Source: Roseimaritima sediminicola
Lineage (GTDB): Bacteria > Planctomycetota > Planctomycetia > Pirellulales > Pirellulaceae
Length of the DNA stretch: 64,000 nucleotides
Reading direction: 5' to 3'
Assembly: GCF_009618275.1 (NCBI RefSeq)
Contig: NZ_WIAD01000006.1
Coordinates: 105,001-169,000, forward strand
The notes under the pieces are model-generated. The model had not been told where the DNA came from. It searched no databases and saw only the letters and a list, made by a program, of their open reading frames with translations. This document shows, one piece after another, positions 24,342 through 33,252 of this stretch (position 1 is the first letter of the stretch; each line of letters starts with the position of its first letter). Made by a program: the position numbers and the translations under genes.

Positions 24342-24395
24342 GCTCTTAGCCCGAAGGGCGGCACAGCCCTTGCCGGGGACGTGAGTCCCCGGGTC
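24342..24395. repeat. REP-like repeat, partial copy 3 (transposase 5' flank)
   Basis: The first 54 bp or so of the 104-bp repeat, including both the GCCC-GAA-GGGC and CCGGGGAC-GTGA-GTCCCCGG hairpins. It lies in the same orientation, about 98 bp upstream of the transposase start. Confidence 0.88.
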
Positions 24396-24539
24396 CGCAC
24401 ATCCGGCAAGACCGTTAAAGCGTCTTCGACTCATCAGTCGCCTTGTCAAAACGTCACGCCGGGGACGAAGCTGCTCACGCCTGTGACTGGTGGCGACCGA
24501 TCAGCGACCAAGGGGCTTTCGCATTTCAACGAGGTTCGC

Positions 24540-26057
24540 ATGTCACAGTACTCCAGCCAGCCGAAGGCCGCCGCGCGACCGGGCGTCGCTCTGGCGGCAC
24601 GCCAGGGCAGCCGGCGTGCGACAGCGGCAACGGTCACTTCTGCGCATCGCAACAACCTGCCACTGGATCACGCCAGCCGCCTGCTGAGCGAGACGGCTCA
24701 TGATCTGCGCACCCCGCTGTGCGCCATCCGCGAGTCGGCACGCTTGGTCAACGACGGCTACCTCGGACCCATCACGGCCGAACAGCGCAGCTGCCTGGAC
24801 GGGGTCTTCGAGCAGTGCGAGGCGATGGAGCAATTGATCGCCGACATGATGTCGCTGGAGCAACTTCGCAGCGGTGCCCCGCAGGTCTATCGCCGCTGGG
24901 TCGATCCGCTGCAGATCGTGCGTTCGGTCACGCAGACGGCCACACCGGCACTGGCTCGATGCGACCTGAGCCTGGTATGGGATCGGCCGGAATCGCTGCC
25001 AGAGGTGTACGCCGATCCGGCGAAAACATCGCGTTTGCTGTTGAACCTGATCGGCAACGCCGCCCAGGTATTGCCGGGCGGCGAACAGGTTCTGGTGCGG
25101 ATCGAGGCGGTGGCGGCCAGCGGCATGCTGCGCGTCACCGTAGCGGATCACGGCCCTGGAATGGACCTCTCGGCGATCGACGCGTTCTCACAACGCGGCG
25201 TCTCCGGCACCGGCGGCAGCGGTCTGGGGTTGGCGATCAGCCGCCAGATGGCCGCCCTGCACTTCAGCACACTGGAGATCACCAGTTGCCGCGGCGTGGG
25301 CACGCAGGTCGCCTTCGAATTGCCGGCGGCCGGACCCGCTTCGGTCGCCGACGCTTGGGTGCGTTGGCGCAGTCAATTCGTCCAGCCGCCCAAGGTCACG
25401 CCGCGCCGTAGCGCCGCCGCAGCGGCCGAAGCGATGCCGAACGTGCGACTGGATCCACCCTCATCGCCGCCCGCCGAACCGCCGCATTCGCACGGCCGCA
25501 CCGCGGCGATGGTGGCATTGTTGCCCGACGGCACACCGCCGCGCAACCGACACTGCGCGGTGGCCGTGGGAATCCGCTTGGGCGAGACGGTGGCCAGCCG
25601 GATCGCCGAGCAGGTTGAACAGCGGCTGCAGGACAGCACCCAACTGTATGAGTTGGCGTTTCGCACCGACCAACGTCGCTGGGTCCTGTTGTTGGACGCC
25701 GACCTGCGCCAGGCTCGGCAACGTATCGACGATCTGAAGAAGCAGTGGTCGGCCAGCTTGCCCACCGCTCGGCTGAGTTGGACGGAACTGTTGGAGTTGC
25801 CTATCGGTTCGCGATCCTGCCGGGCCAGCGTGCGGGATCTGTTGGTGCGAGGCTCGCTGGTCGCACCGGCGTCGATTCCGGCGGCGGATTATCAGATGGT
25901 CCGCGGCGGCGGGGCTTTGCCGGCAGTCTCACAGATCGCTACGCGGCGGCTGGACGACGAATTGCGACGGTTGGCGTTGCACGTCGGACAACAAGGCCGG
26001 CGGCTGCAACATCAAGCCGCGAAAAGTCGATTGCCCGGTTCGCCCCGGAACAGCTGA
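24540..26057 (+). CDS. Soluble sensor histidine kinase with uncharacterised C-terminal domain
   Basis: The product is 505 residues from ATG 24540; longer frames run back through the REP-like repeat. No transmembrane helix is seen. HisKA has H54 in SETAHDLRTPLCAI. HATPase_c follows with SRLLLNLIGNAAQVL (N box), VADHGPGMD (G1) and GGSGLGLAISRQMA (G2). Residues about 275-340 are a Pro/Ala linker. Residues about 340-505 form a second domain (HCAVAVGIRLGETVASRIAE, RRWVLLLDADLRQAR), which I do not recognise. There is no receiver domain or adjacent regulator, so its partner is unknown. Confidence 0.85.
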   Translation: MSQYSSQPKAAARPGVALAARQGSRRATAATVTSAHRNNLPLDHASRLLSETAHDLRTPLCAIRESARLVNDGYLGPITAEQRSCLDGVFEQCEAMEQLIADMMSLEQLRSGAPQVYRRWVDPLQIVRSVTQTATPALARCDLSLVWDRPESLPEVYADPAKTSRLLLNLIGNAAQVLPGGEQVLVRIEAVAASGMLRVTVADHGPGMDLSAIDAFSQRGVSGTGGSGLGLAISRQMAALHFSTLEITSCRGVGTQVAFELPAAGPASVADAWVRWRSQFVQPPKVTPRRSAAAAAEAMPNVRLDPPSSPPAEPPHSHGRTAAMVALLPDGTPPRNRHCAVAVGIRLGETVASRIAEQVEQRLQDSTQLYELAFRTDQRRWVLLLDADLRQARQRIDDLKKQWSASLPTARLSWTELLELPIGSRSCRASVRDLLVRGSLVAPASIPAADYQMVRGGGALPAVSQIATRRLDDELRRLALHVGQQGRRLQHQAAKSRLPGSPRNS

Positions 26058-26061
26058 GCGA

Positions 26062-26490
26062 CTATGGCACGATCAGATACGGACGGCATCGTTCGATGGT
26101 TTTGGGACCGATGCCGCGTACCCGCTGTGCCACATCCTCCAGCGACTCGTACTCGCCTCCGGCGTTGCGCTCGGCGACGATCCGCCGGGCAGCCACCGGG
26201 CCGATATTTGGCAACAAGCACAGCTCGGCGAATTCGGCACGATTGATGTCGACTTGCAACAGCGGTGGTTCAGCACCCGCTCTACCGGCTCCGCCGGCTT
26301 GCACCGCTGCGGCCGGCGGTGCCGCTTGCTGTTGCTGTTGCGGCGGCTGGGCCGACCACCACGAGAGTCCCGCGGCCAGCGCCAACACGAGGCTGAGGGC
26401 GATCACCAGTCGCTGGATTTGCGGTTGGTCGATACTGCTGGACACCATCCCTTTCATCCCGGTGTTTTGCTTTACAATGCCATTTGGCAA
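26062..26490 (-). CDS. ComEA-like helix-hairpin-helix DNA-binding membrane protein
   Basis: The product is 142 residues from ATG 26490, or 131 from ATG 26457 (MKGMVSSS). One transmembrane helix (LVIALSLVLALAAGLSWW) is followed by a Gln/Pro/Ala linker. Then comes a C-terminal double HhH domain: LQVDINRAEFAELCLLPNIG, VAARRIVAERNAGG and VRGIGPKTIERCRPYL. This matches ComEA-type proteins that bind incoming DNA during natural transformation, though other com genes are absent here. It is convergent with the kinase (4-bp gap) and divergent from nadC. Confidence 0.85.
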   Translation of the reverse strand: MPNGIVKQNTGMKGMVSSSIDQPQIQRLVIALSLVLALAAGLSWWSAQPPQQQQQAAPPAAAVQAGGAGRAGAEPPLLQVDINRAEFAELCLLPNIGPVAARRIVAERNAGGEYESLEDVAQRVRGIGPKTIERCRPYLIVP

Positions 26491-26579
26491 AGATTAAATG
26501 CCGCTTGGCAAAGATTAAACGATGGCCCGCGGCGCCACCACAACCCGATACCGCCACCAAGGAAGCAGACGGAACCACC

Positions 26580-27506
26580 ATGAAACGCGATTATGCCAAA
26601 GTCGTGCCCGATGCAGCGATGGAAGACGATTGCCGCCAGTTGGTGCGGTTGGCGGTGCGGGAGGACCTGGAACGTTCGATCGACTGGACGACGGCTTGCT
26701 TGATCGCCAACGACCAACGCGGGGCGTGTCAAGTCGTGCCGCGACAGACGGGCATTTGTGCCGGACTGGTGACGGTGGATTGGATCCTCGATGAAACGGA
26801 GGCGGACCTCAAGGCCGAACCGCTGGCTCGCGACGGCGACACGCTGCATGCCGGCCAGCCGATCCTGCGGCTCGAGGGTAGCGCTCGCGATCTGTTGACC
26901 TGCGAGCGATTGATCTTGAACGTGCTGTGCAAACTGTGCGGCGTCGCCTCGCTGACCGGCCGCTACGTCCAGGAGATCGCCGGCACCTCGGCCGCGCTTT
27001 ACGACACGCGTAAAACCACGCCCGGCTGGCGGCGGCTGGAAAAGTACGCCGTGGGGTGCGGCGGTGGACGCAATCACCGTACGGGCTTGTTCGACGGGTT
27101 TCTGATCAAGGACAACCATCTGGCCCTGGCCGGCGAAGCGGCCAAGGGACTGTCGCCCCGGGCGGCGACCGAGCTGGCACGGCAGTGGGCCGAGGGCCGC
27201 ACCGAGATGACCGCCGCCCCGGAGATCGTCGAGATCGAAGTCGACTGCCTGGAGCAATTGGCCGAGGTATTGCCGGCCGGCCCGGATATCGTGCTGCTGG
27301 ATAATTTCACCCTGGAGCAGTTGCGTTCGGCGGTCCAGCTTCGCGATCAGCAGGCGCCGACAGTGGAACTGGAAGCCAGCGGCAACGTCACGATCGATAC
27401 GATCCGCGAGATCGCCGCGACCGGTGTGGAACGCATCAGCAGCGGAGCTTTAACGCACCAGGCCGTGTGGGTGGACCTGGGGTTGGACTGGCAGCAGCAA
27501 CCGTGA
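26580..27506 (+). CDS. nadC: Nicotinate-nucleotide pyrophosphorylase (quinolinate phosphoribosyltransferase)
   Basis: The product is 308 residues. It converts quinolinate and PRPP to nicotinate mononucleotide in NAD synthesis. Diagnostic blocks are LILNVLCKLCGVASLTGRYV and YDTRKTTPGWRRLEKYAV (substrate-binding Arg/Lys). GGGRNHRTGLFDGFLIKDNH (His and Lys), DIVLLDNFTLEQL and LEASGNVTIDTI (phosphate site) follow. ATG 26580 is favoured because it begins the conserved N-terminus; upstream in-frame ATG 26484 overlaps the divergent ComEA gene. Confidence 0.95.
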   Translation: MKRDYAKVVPDAAMEDDCRQLVRLAVREDLERSIDWTTACLIANDQRGACQVVPRQTGICAGLVTVDWILDETEADLKAEPLARDGDTLHAGQPILRLEGSARDLLTCERLILNVLCKLCGVASLTGRYVQEIAGTSAALYDTRKTTPGWRRLEKYAVGCGGGRNHRTGLFDGFLIKDNHLALAGEAAKGLSPRAATELARQWAEGRTEMTAAPEIVEIEVDCLEQLAEVLPAGPDIVLLDNFTLEQLRSAVQLRDQQAPTVELEASGNVTIDTIREIAATGVERISSGALTHQAVWVDLGLDWQQQP

Positions 27507-27604
27507 GCTAGGTTTGGGCAGATGAGGCGGGACCCTGGACGGCAATTTGTCCCGCCCCGTCTCGGTTCCGGTTCCTTCTGTTCGCACTGTGCCAAAGCCG
27601 CTGC

Positions 27605-29011
27605 ATGCCTGCTTCACAATCCATTCGCGCGGATCGTTCCTTTTGGGATTTTCTGCAGCCCGCTCTGGATGCCGGCTGCATCCTACTGACGCTGCTCGCC
27701 GTCAAATGGTCGGCCCATGGGGTGCTGGGAGAGCTGGGACTGGCGATGGGTCTGATCGCCGTGGTCGTGTTTCTGTTGCTGTCTCAATTGACCGGGTTGA
27801 CCCGGCGGTTCAGTGGCGAAGCGGCCGACCGGGAGATTCTGGTGGTGCTGGGGACCTGGACCTTGTGCGTGCTGACGCTCGCCCTGGTAGGCATTGCGAC
27901 GCGCTACAACGAACTGTTCTCACGAGCGGTTCTGGCCGTCTGGTTCGTCACCGCACCCTGCATGATCACGCTGGTCCGTATGGCTGCGCGGATCCTCCAG
28001 CGCGGGCTGCTACAACGCGGTGTGGGCGTCCGCCGAGTGGCCATCGCTGGGTTGAATGACCTGGGGATGCAGACTGCCGACAATATTCACAGCGATCCGG
28101 GATTGGGACTGCGTTTCGTCGGCTTTTATGACGATCGCCAAGAGGCTCGTCTGCCCCAGCGTTCGGGGATCCCGGCGGAGCTGGAGGGCAATCTCGCGGC
28201 GTTGGTTGCCGCGGCTCAAGCGGGCCAGATCGATAGCATCCTGATCACGTTGCCGATGCGCGCCGAAAATCGCATCCGTTATCTGCTGGATCAGTTGAGC
28301 AATTCCACGGTATCGGTGTACATCGTTCCCGACTTTTTCGTTTTCGAACTGTTGCACTCGCGGTGGACGCAGATGGGCGGCTTGCCGGCGGTCAGCGTGT
28401 TTGAAAACCCGCTGTACGGCGTCGATGGCGTGACCAAGCGAGCGGCCGACTTTGTGTTGGCTTCGGCCGCTTTGGTCTTGGCCGCGATCCCGATGTTTCT
28501 GATTGCAATCGCCGTCAAATGGACGTCGCCCGGACCGGTCTTCTTTCGCCAACGTCGTTACGGGCTGGACGGCCGCGAGATCCGGGTATGGAAGTTTCGT
28601 TCGATGCGTTCCTGCGACGACGGGGCGGTCGTTAAACAGGCCACCAAGGGTGATTCGCGGATCACGCCCGTGGGAGCATTCATCCGCAAAACCAGCCTGG
28701 ATGAACTGCCCCAGTTGTTCAACGTTCTGGAAGGATCGATGTCCCTGGTCGGACCGCGTCCGCATGCCACGGCCCACAACGAACAGTACCGCGGTCAGAT
28801 CCGCGGTTACATGCTGCGGCACAAAGTCAAACCCGGGATCACGGGACTGGCCCAGGTGTCCGGCAGCCGTGGCGAAACCGACACCCTGGATAAAATGCAG
28901 CAGCGCATCGAGCTGGATCACCAGTACATCCGCCGCTGGTCGCTGTGGCTGGATCTGAAGATCCTGGCCAAGACCCTGCTGGTCGCCTGGCGGCAACCCG
29001 AAGCGTACTAA
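27605..29011 (+). CDS. Undecaprenyl-phosphate sugar phosphotransferase (WcaJ/WbaP-like)
   Basis: The product is 468 residues. Four to five N-terminal transmembrane helices come first. A Rossmann-like middle domain follows ([29 protein letters not shown]). Then comes the catalytic bacterial sugar transferase domain with [73 protein letters not shown] and [12 protein letters not shown]. It transfers a sugar-1-phosphate to the lipid carrier to start exopolysaccharide or O-unit assembly at the inner membrane. No glycosyltransferase cluster surrounds it. Its TAA stop lies inside the left arm of a 133-bp inverted repeat. Confidence 0.93.
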   Translation: MPASQSIRADRSFWDFLQPALDAGCILLTLLAVKWSAHGVLGELGLAMGLIAVVVFLLLSQLTGLTRRFSGEAADREILVVLGTWTLCVLTLALVGIATRYNELFSRAVLAVWFVTAPCMITLVRMAARILQRGLLQRGVGVRRVAIAGLNDLGMQTADNIHSDPGLGLRFVGFYDDRQEARLPQRSGIPAELEGNLAALVAAAQAGQIDSILITLPMRAENRIRYLLDQLSNSTVSVYIVPDFFVFELLHSRWTQMGGLPAVSVFENPLYGVDGVTKRAADFVLASAALVLAAIPMFLIAIAVKWTSPGPVFFRQRRYGLDGREIRVWKFRSMRSCDDGAVVKQATKGDSRITPVGAFIRKTSLDELPQLFNVLEGSMSLVGPRPHATAHNEQYRGQIRGYMLRHKVKPGITGLAQVSGSRGETDTLDKMQQRIELDHQYIRRWSLWLDLKILAKTLLVAWRQPEAY

Positions 29012-29140
29012 GCAGGTAGGCAGGAGTCTTTCGGCAAATCAGCCGTTTTGGCGTTAGCCAAGGTGGACCGCCTGGAACCGTGGGCTAGCGCCCAAACGGC
29101 TAATAAGATTACCCCCAATCATTCCTGCCTACCTGCTTAG
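29008..29140. repeat. MITE-like nested inverted repeat
   Basis: Perfect 18-bp terminal inverted repeats (29008-29025 and 29123-29140, CTAAGCAGGTAGGCAGGA) enclose a second, 19-bp imperfect inverted pair (29041-29059 with 29083-29101). The inner right arm matches the repeat at 5615. The left end includes the TAA stop of the sugar transferase. No target-site duplication is visible. Confidence 0.85.
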
Positions 29141-29240
29141 CCGATTCCCCGTAGCGGAACTCGCCAGCGTTTGGACAGTAGCGGATAGCCGCTGGACGCG
29201 ACGGCAGCCCGGTGCCGAAGGGCAACCTGCGGTCAGCCGT

Positions 29241-29414
29241 GTTGCCTTTCGCTCCGCGCAGTGTTGCCTTTCGCTCCGCGCAGTGTTGCCTTTCGCTCCG
29301 CGAAAGTTGCTGAGGATGTCCTGGGCTACTTTCGGCGGAGCGAAAGGCGACTCTGGGCTACTTTCGCGGAGCGAAAGGCGACTCTCGGCTACTTTCGGCG
29401 GAGCGAAAGGCGAC
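29241..29414. repeat. CTTTCGC palindrome array, cluster 2 (3 forward, 3 inverted)
   Basis: Three forward copies, the first two truncated to CTTTCGCTCCGCGCA, face three inverted copies across a short GTTGCTGAGGATGTCC-type centre. The array lies between convergent genes and stops 7 bp from the stop codon at 29422. Confidence 0.9.
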
Positions 29415-29421
29415 TCTGGGC

Positions 29422-32400
29422 TCAGTGGCCTTCGGGGCCGGCTTTGGGGGCTTCCTTCAGCGACGCCAGGTAGGCGACCAGGTCACGCATTTCGCGGGGA
29501 CTGAGGAAGTTGACGATATCGGCGGGCATCGCCGATTTGCCTTTCTTCCTCGCCACGATCGTTTCCTGGTCGATCACCTCTTTGTCGCCCTCGGGGTTGA
29601 TCAGTTCGATCGTCTGGTCGGTTTCCTTCAGGACGATGCCGGTATAGGTATTGCCCAGATCGTCGGCCAGCACGGTGGTTTCGAAACCTTCCGCGATGGC
29701 CGCATCGGGCAGGACCAGCGATTCCAGCAAGTACTTGCGATCACGCTTCTTGCCGACGTCGCTGAGGTCCGGACCCACGTCGCCGCCGCTGCCGCCAATC
29801 TTGTGACACCGGACGCAGGAGACTTCGGTCTTGCCCGTGAAGATCTTTCTGCCGGCCGCGACCGACCCACCTTCCAGGCTCGGCAACCACTTGCCCAGCG
29901 GGCTGGTTTCGGTCCGCTGGTCCAGGGCCGCTTGCAGTCGGCTCCGCAGCGATTCATCCAGCTTGCCTTCGGCGGCTTCGAGGACGTTCAACTGGGTATC
30001 GGCCGGCAGTGAACCGTCCAGGAACTTGCGGATCCCGGCTTCGATCACATCGCGAGCGAATTCGTCGCTGCTGCGGGCCAACAGATCCCAGGCCTGTTGG
30101 CGTTCCTCGACCGACTCGCTTTCGGTGGCCTTGCGCAAAAACGGCGCCGCCTGGTCGGGTTGCGTTTTGGCGAGCACTTCCAGTGCCGCCATCCGCAAGG
30201 CGGCTTGGTTGCTACGCAGGGACTGCCGGGCGACGGCCGCGGCTTGACCGGCGTTGAGTTTCGACAGCGACAACAGGGCCGACGCCCGCGCCGACGGCTT
30301 CAGATCCTTGGTATTGATTCGCTGGATCAGGATCGGGACCACATCTTCCAGCCCCATCGACGCGGCCAAGGCCACGGCTTTGGTCTTCACCGCTTCGCCG
30401 GCTCGCAGCAAACCCGGCATCACTTCTCGCAGGGCATCGCGAGCCACGTCGCCGGAACGCTCTGGCAAGGGACGCACGTCGTTGAGGACGCGGTCGCGGA
30501 GATCCGGTTTGGCCCACTCCTCCAGCATCGCCAGGGCTTCCAACCGCATCGTCTCGGAAGCCCCGGCACGTTCGGCAAACACGGCCAGACGCCGTGCCGC
30601 CTCGGGCGTGCCCAGGCGGTAGTTGGCGTTCAAAATGCGGCGTGTCAGCGAGTCGTTATCGCGGGGCGTTTTGGCCAGCTCGGCAAGCGCCTCCAGGCCA
30701 ACGCCGATCGGTTCGTCGTGGATGGCACGCGCCGCTTCGGCCACGACCAACGGTGATTGGTCGGCCAAGAACTGGGTGATCGACGGGTGCTGCAGGCGAC
30801 GCAGGGCCACCACCGCGACGCGGCGAACCGCCTCGCTGGGATGGTCTTTCAACTGCGCGATCTGCTCTGCTGGAACGGCGCCGGCCAGGGCCATCATGCC
30901 GGCGTGCCGCAGCGCCGGATCGCGGTTGTCGTTGGCTTGCAGCAGCGAAACGATCTCGACCGCCGCGTCGGCATCGCCCAGATCATGGATCGCCATGGCG
31001 GCGAAGTACTGAACGCGAGCGTGCTGGTCGCGCAGCAGCCGCCGCAGCCGAGCAAGCACCTCGGGGGCAGCTTTGCCAGCGGCTGCGTTGTCGCCGACGA
31101 ACTTGGCTGCGGCCGCTTGCACGAAAGGTTCGTCATCGGTCAGCAGCGACGCGATCGTCTGTACCGCTGCGGTTCGGCTCTCCGACCCGTCGGCCTGCCG
31201 ACGGACGATTTGGTCGGCACCCCAGATCGCATGCAAGCGAGCCAGCCGCGAAGCCGTGGCATCCTGAGCCACGTCCAACAACAGCGGCAACTCGGCGCGA
31301 GCGGCCAATTGCCACTGGGCTTCCAGTCGAATGCGGCGGTCCTGGTGGCCGAGGTAATTGCCCAGTTGCTGGGTATCGACGCTGTTCCAGTCGCCACCCA
31401 GCAGTCGCTGGACTTCGGCAACGATCGGTTTGCCGGCGTGGGCGGGATCGGTCACGCGGTACATCCGTCCTTTGCCTTCGCCGTTCCAGCCGTTGACCCA
31501 GTCGGAAATCCAGATCGCTCCGTCCGGGCCGAACTGGACGTCGGTCGCCAGCACGCTCCAGATCAATTGTTCGTCTTCGGCCAGCTTGTAAAACGCGCCA
31601 TCGGGTTCCAGGCGAAACGAGCGGATACCGCTGTTGCCGGGCGTGCCGCGAAAGTCGGCCAGCAGAAAATGGTCGTCCAGCCGCGAGCCGAAACCGGTGC
31701 CGGGATAGTACGTCAGACCGGACGGGCCGTCGGCAAAGTTGGCGATCGGCGGGACTAGATAAGCGGGTTGCTCCTGATGAAACGGTTCCCAGATCCGTTC
31801 GCGGTTGAAGGGGCCGCGGTCGGACAGGTACTGGTAGTACATCCGCCAACCGGTGTCGCCGCCCTGGAGGATGTGAATCAGGCGTGCGCGGTCGCCGCTG
31901 TCGCTGTTGTTGTCGCCGCTGAACAGGTCGCCGACGTCGTTGAACGCCAACTCCTGAGGGTTTCGCATGCCGGTGGCGAACACTTCCAGGTTGCTGCCAT
32001 CCAGTTCACAGCGAAACACCGCTCCGGTGGCCGGATTGGACAGACGCCGGCCATCGGGCGTCAGCACATGGTAGCCGCGGTCACCGATGCTGTAGTACAG
32101 CCGTCCGTCGGGACCGACGACCAGGCCGTGCAGGTCGTGGCCGCGAAACGCCACTCGCACGCCGTAGCCATCGGACATTACGATCGACTCGTCCACCTTG
32201 CCGTCATCGTCGCTGTCCAGCATCTTCCAGACTTTGGGAATGCAGGTCAGGTACACGCTTTGATCGCGCGCGAGCACCCCTGCCAGGGTGCCTTCCTCCA
32301 GCCGATTGAACCCTTCGGCAAACGTCGTCACCTGGTCGGCCTTTCCATCACCATCCTCGTCGACCAACCGTCGCACGCGATCGATCTCTTCGGTGTAGGA

Positions 32401-32841
32401 AGCACCCTCATCGGGCAGCAGGCGTTTGTGGTAATCGATGCGGTCCTGCACCGTTTTGGCCGACAGGTCCGACAGCAACCACTGCTCGTCGTGTCCGCGG
32501 TTGTCGGTGACGCCTTTGTTCTGACGAAACGACTCCAGGACGAACAGACGGCCGCGGTTGTCGACGTCGAACGCCACGATGTTGGCGACCATCGGTTCGG
32601 CCGCAAACAAATCCGCGTTCCAGGTTTCCGGCAAGCGGATCTGAGCCAGGGCCTGCTGCGGTTCGTCCGAAGCTTCGGCAACGACCGGAGCGTTGGGCGG
32701 GGCCGCTGTGGCGGTCGTGGCCGCTGCCAGCAGATACGCCAACGCGGTCCATAGCAACATGCTCGGCGACAGGCGGTGGGCGAGCGGCAAGCGGTGAGGC
32801 GTCCGAGCGAAGGACGCGGTATGAGAAGAGGGCAGCAGCAT
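29422..32841 (-). CDS. PVC-type haem-binding CxxCH protein with beta-propeller and HEAT repeats
   Basis: The product is about 1139 residues. ATG 32841 is taken because upstream codons lie in a palindromic repeat; ATG 32760 (MLLWTALAYLLAAATT) gives a cleaner signal peptide. Residues about 75-480 match the planctomycete membrane-bound dehydrogenase-like propeller (FDVDNRGRLFVLES, HGLVVGPDGRLYYSIGDRG, MRNPQELAFNDVGDLFSGDN). About 500-960 are HEAT-like helices. The C-terminal cytochrome domain binds haem through CVRCH near 1009-1013, followed by GPDLSDVGKKRDRKYLLES and a C-terminal REMRDLVAYLASL helix. The likely role is periplasmic redox or sugar oxidation; the substrate is unknown. Confidence 0.9.
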   Translation of the reverse strand: MLLPSSHTASFARTPHRLPLAHRLSPSMLLWTALAYLLAAATTATAAPPNAPVVAEASDEPQQALAQIRLPETWNADLFAAEPMVANIVAFDVDNRGRLFVLESFRQNKGVTDNRGHDEQWLLSDLSAKTVQDRIDYHKRLLPDEGASYTEEIDRVRRLVDEDGDGKADQVTTFAEGFNRLEEGTLAGVLARDQSVYLTCIPKVWKMLDSDDDGKVDESIVMSDGYGVRVAFRGHDLHGLVVGPDGRLYYSIGDRGYHVLTPDGRRLSNPATGAVFRCELDGSNLEVFATGMRNPQELAFNDVGDLFSGDNNSDSGDRARLIHILQGGDTGWRMYYQYLSDRGPFNRERIWEPFHQEQPAYLVPPIANFADGPSGLTYYPGTGFGSRLDDHFLLADFRGTPGNSGIRSFRLEPDGAFYKLAEDEQLIWSVLATDVQFGPDGAIWISDWVNGWNGEGKGRMYRVTDPAHAGKPIVAEVQRLLGGDWNSVDTQQLGNYLGHQDRRIRLEAQWQLAARAELPLLLDVAQDATASRLARLHAIWGADQIVRRQADGSESRTAAVQTIASLLTDDEPFVQAAAAKFVGDNAAAGKAAPEVLARLRRLLRDQHARVQYFAAMAIHDLGDADAAVEIVSLLQANDNRDPALRHAGMMALAGAVPAEQIAQLKDHPSEAVRRVAVVALRRLQHPSITQFLADQSPLVVAEAARAIHDEPIGVGLEALAELAKTPRDNDSLTRRILNANYRLGTPEAARRLAVFAERAGASETMRLEALAMLEEWAKPDLRDRVLNDVRPLPERSGDVARDALREVMPGLLRAGEAVKTKAVALAASMGLEDVVPILIQRINTKDLKPSARASALLSLSKLNAGQAAAVARQSLRSNQAALRMAALEVLAKTQPDQAAPFLRKATESESVEERQQAWDLLARSSDEFARDVIEAGIRKFLDGSLPADTQLNVLEAAEGKLDESLRSRLQAALDQRTETSPLGKWLPSLEGGSVAAGRKIFTGKTEVSCVRCHKIGGSGGDVGPDLSDVGKKRDRKYLLESLVLPDAAIAEGFETTVLADDLGNTYTGIVLKETDQTIELINPEGDKEVIDQETIVARKKGKSAMPADIVNFLSPREMRDLVAYLASLKEAPKAGPEGH

Positions 32842-32872
32842 CGAAAGCGACTTTTGGCGAGTACGGGACACT

Positions 32873-32974
32873 AGTAGCTCGGCCGTCTCCAGCCGAGAGG
32901 GAACATAGTAGCTCGGCTGTCCCCAGCCGAGAGGAAACATAGTAGCTCGGCTGTCCCCAGCCGAGAGGGAACGC
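32873..32974. repeat. Three tandem 34-bp units with CTCGGCTG-TCCC-CAGCCGAG hairpin
   Basis: Units start at 32873, 32907 and 32941 (AGTAGCTCGGCTGTCCCCAG...). Each forms an 8-bp stem with a TCCC-type loop. An inverted copy and a half copy are at 62565-62610, upstream of fabZ. Confidence 0.92.
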
Positions 32975-33136
32975 GGTCCACGACCGGAAAGGCCGCGCGA
33001 CTTGCACAGGCGGAAAGCCTATGCCACGAGGTCTATTGTAAAGCACCTTGCCGCGACGTCATGAGCAAAATCGCGATCCTGCCCGGCGGTGGGCGAGACT
33101 TCTTCTGCCGATGAGCAGGCGTCCTAGCGATTCGTC

Positions 33137-33235
33137 CAGGTTCCGTTTTCGCGAAGCCGATCTCGCCCAAGACTGGATCGAGGCGGTGAAAAGGTCCAAA
33201 GTCTGGCGACTTCAGCTACGGCTAGGCCCGCCGAT
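33137..33235. repeat. Dispersed repeat ending AAAGTCTGGCGACTTCAGCT, copy A
   Basis: About 95 bp similar to 55639-55725. The shared end reads TCCAAAGTCTGGCGACTTCA followed by GCTA. Short versions occur at 12375-12402 and, inside a gene, at 52085-52150. Copies A and B both translate as ..DWIEA.KRSKVWRLQL in one frame, but I see no gene context. Sequence from 32975 to 33136 shows nothing recognisable. Confidence 0.75.
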
Positions 33236-33252
33236 CAGATAGTGACGCAGCA

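Noticed and set aside
33048-33242. Small plus-strand frame upstream of the anti-sigma-like gene
   Set aside because: Its second half is the dispersed SKVWRLQL repeat and the first half shows no protein-like pattern.
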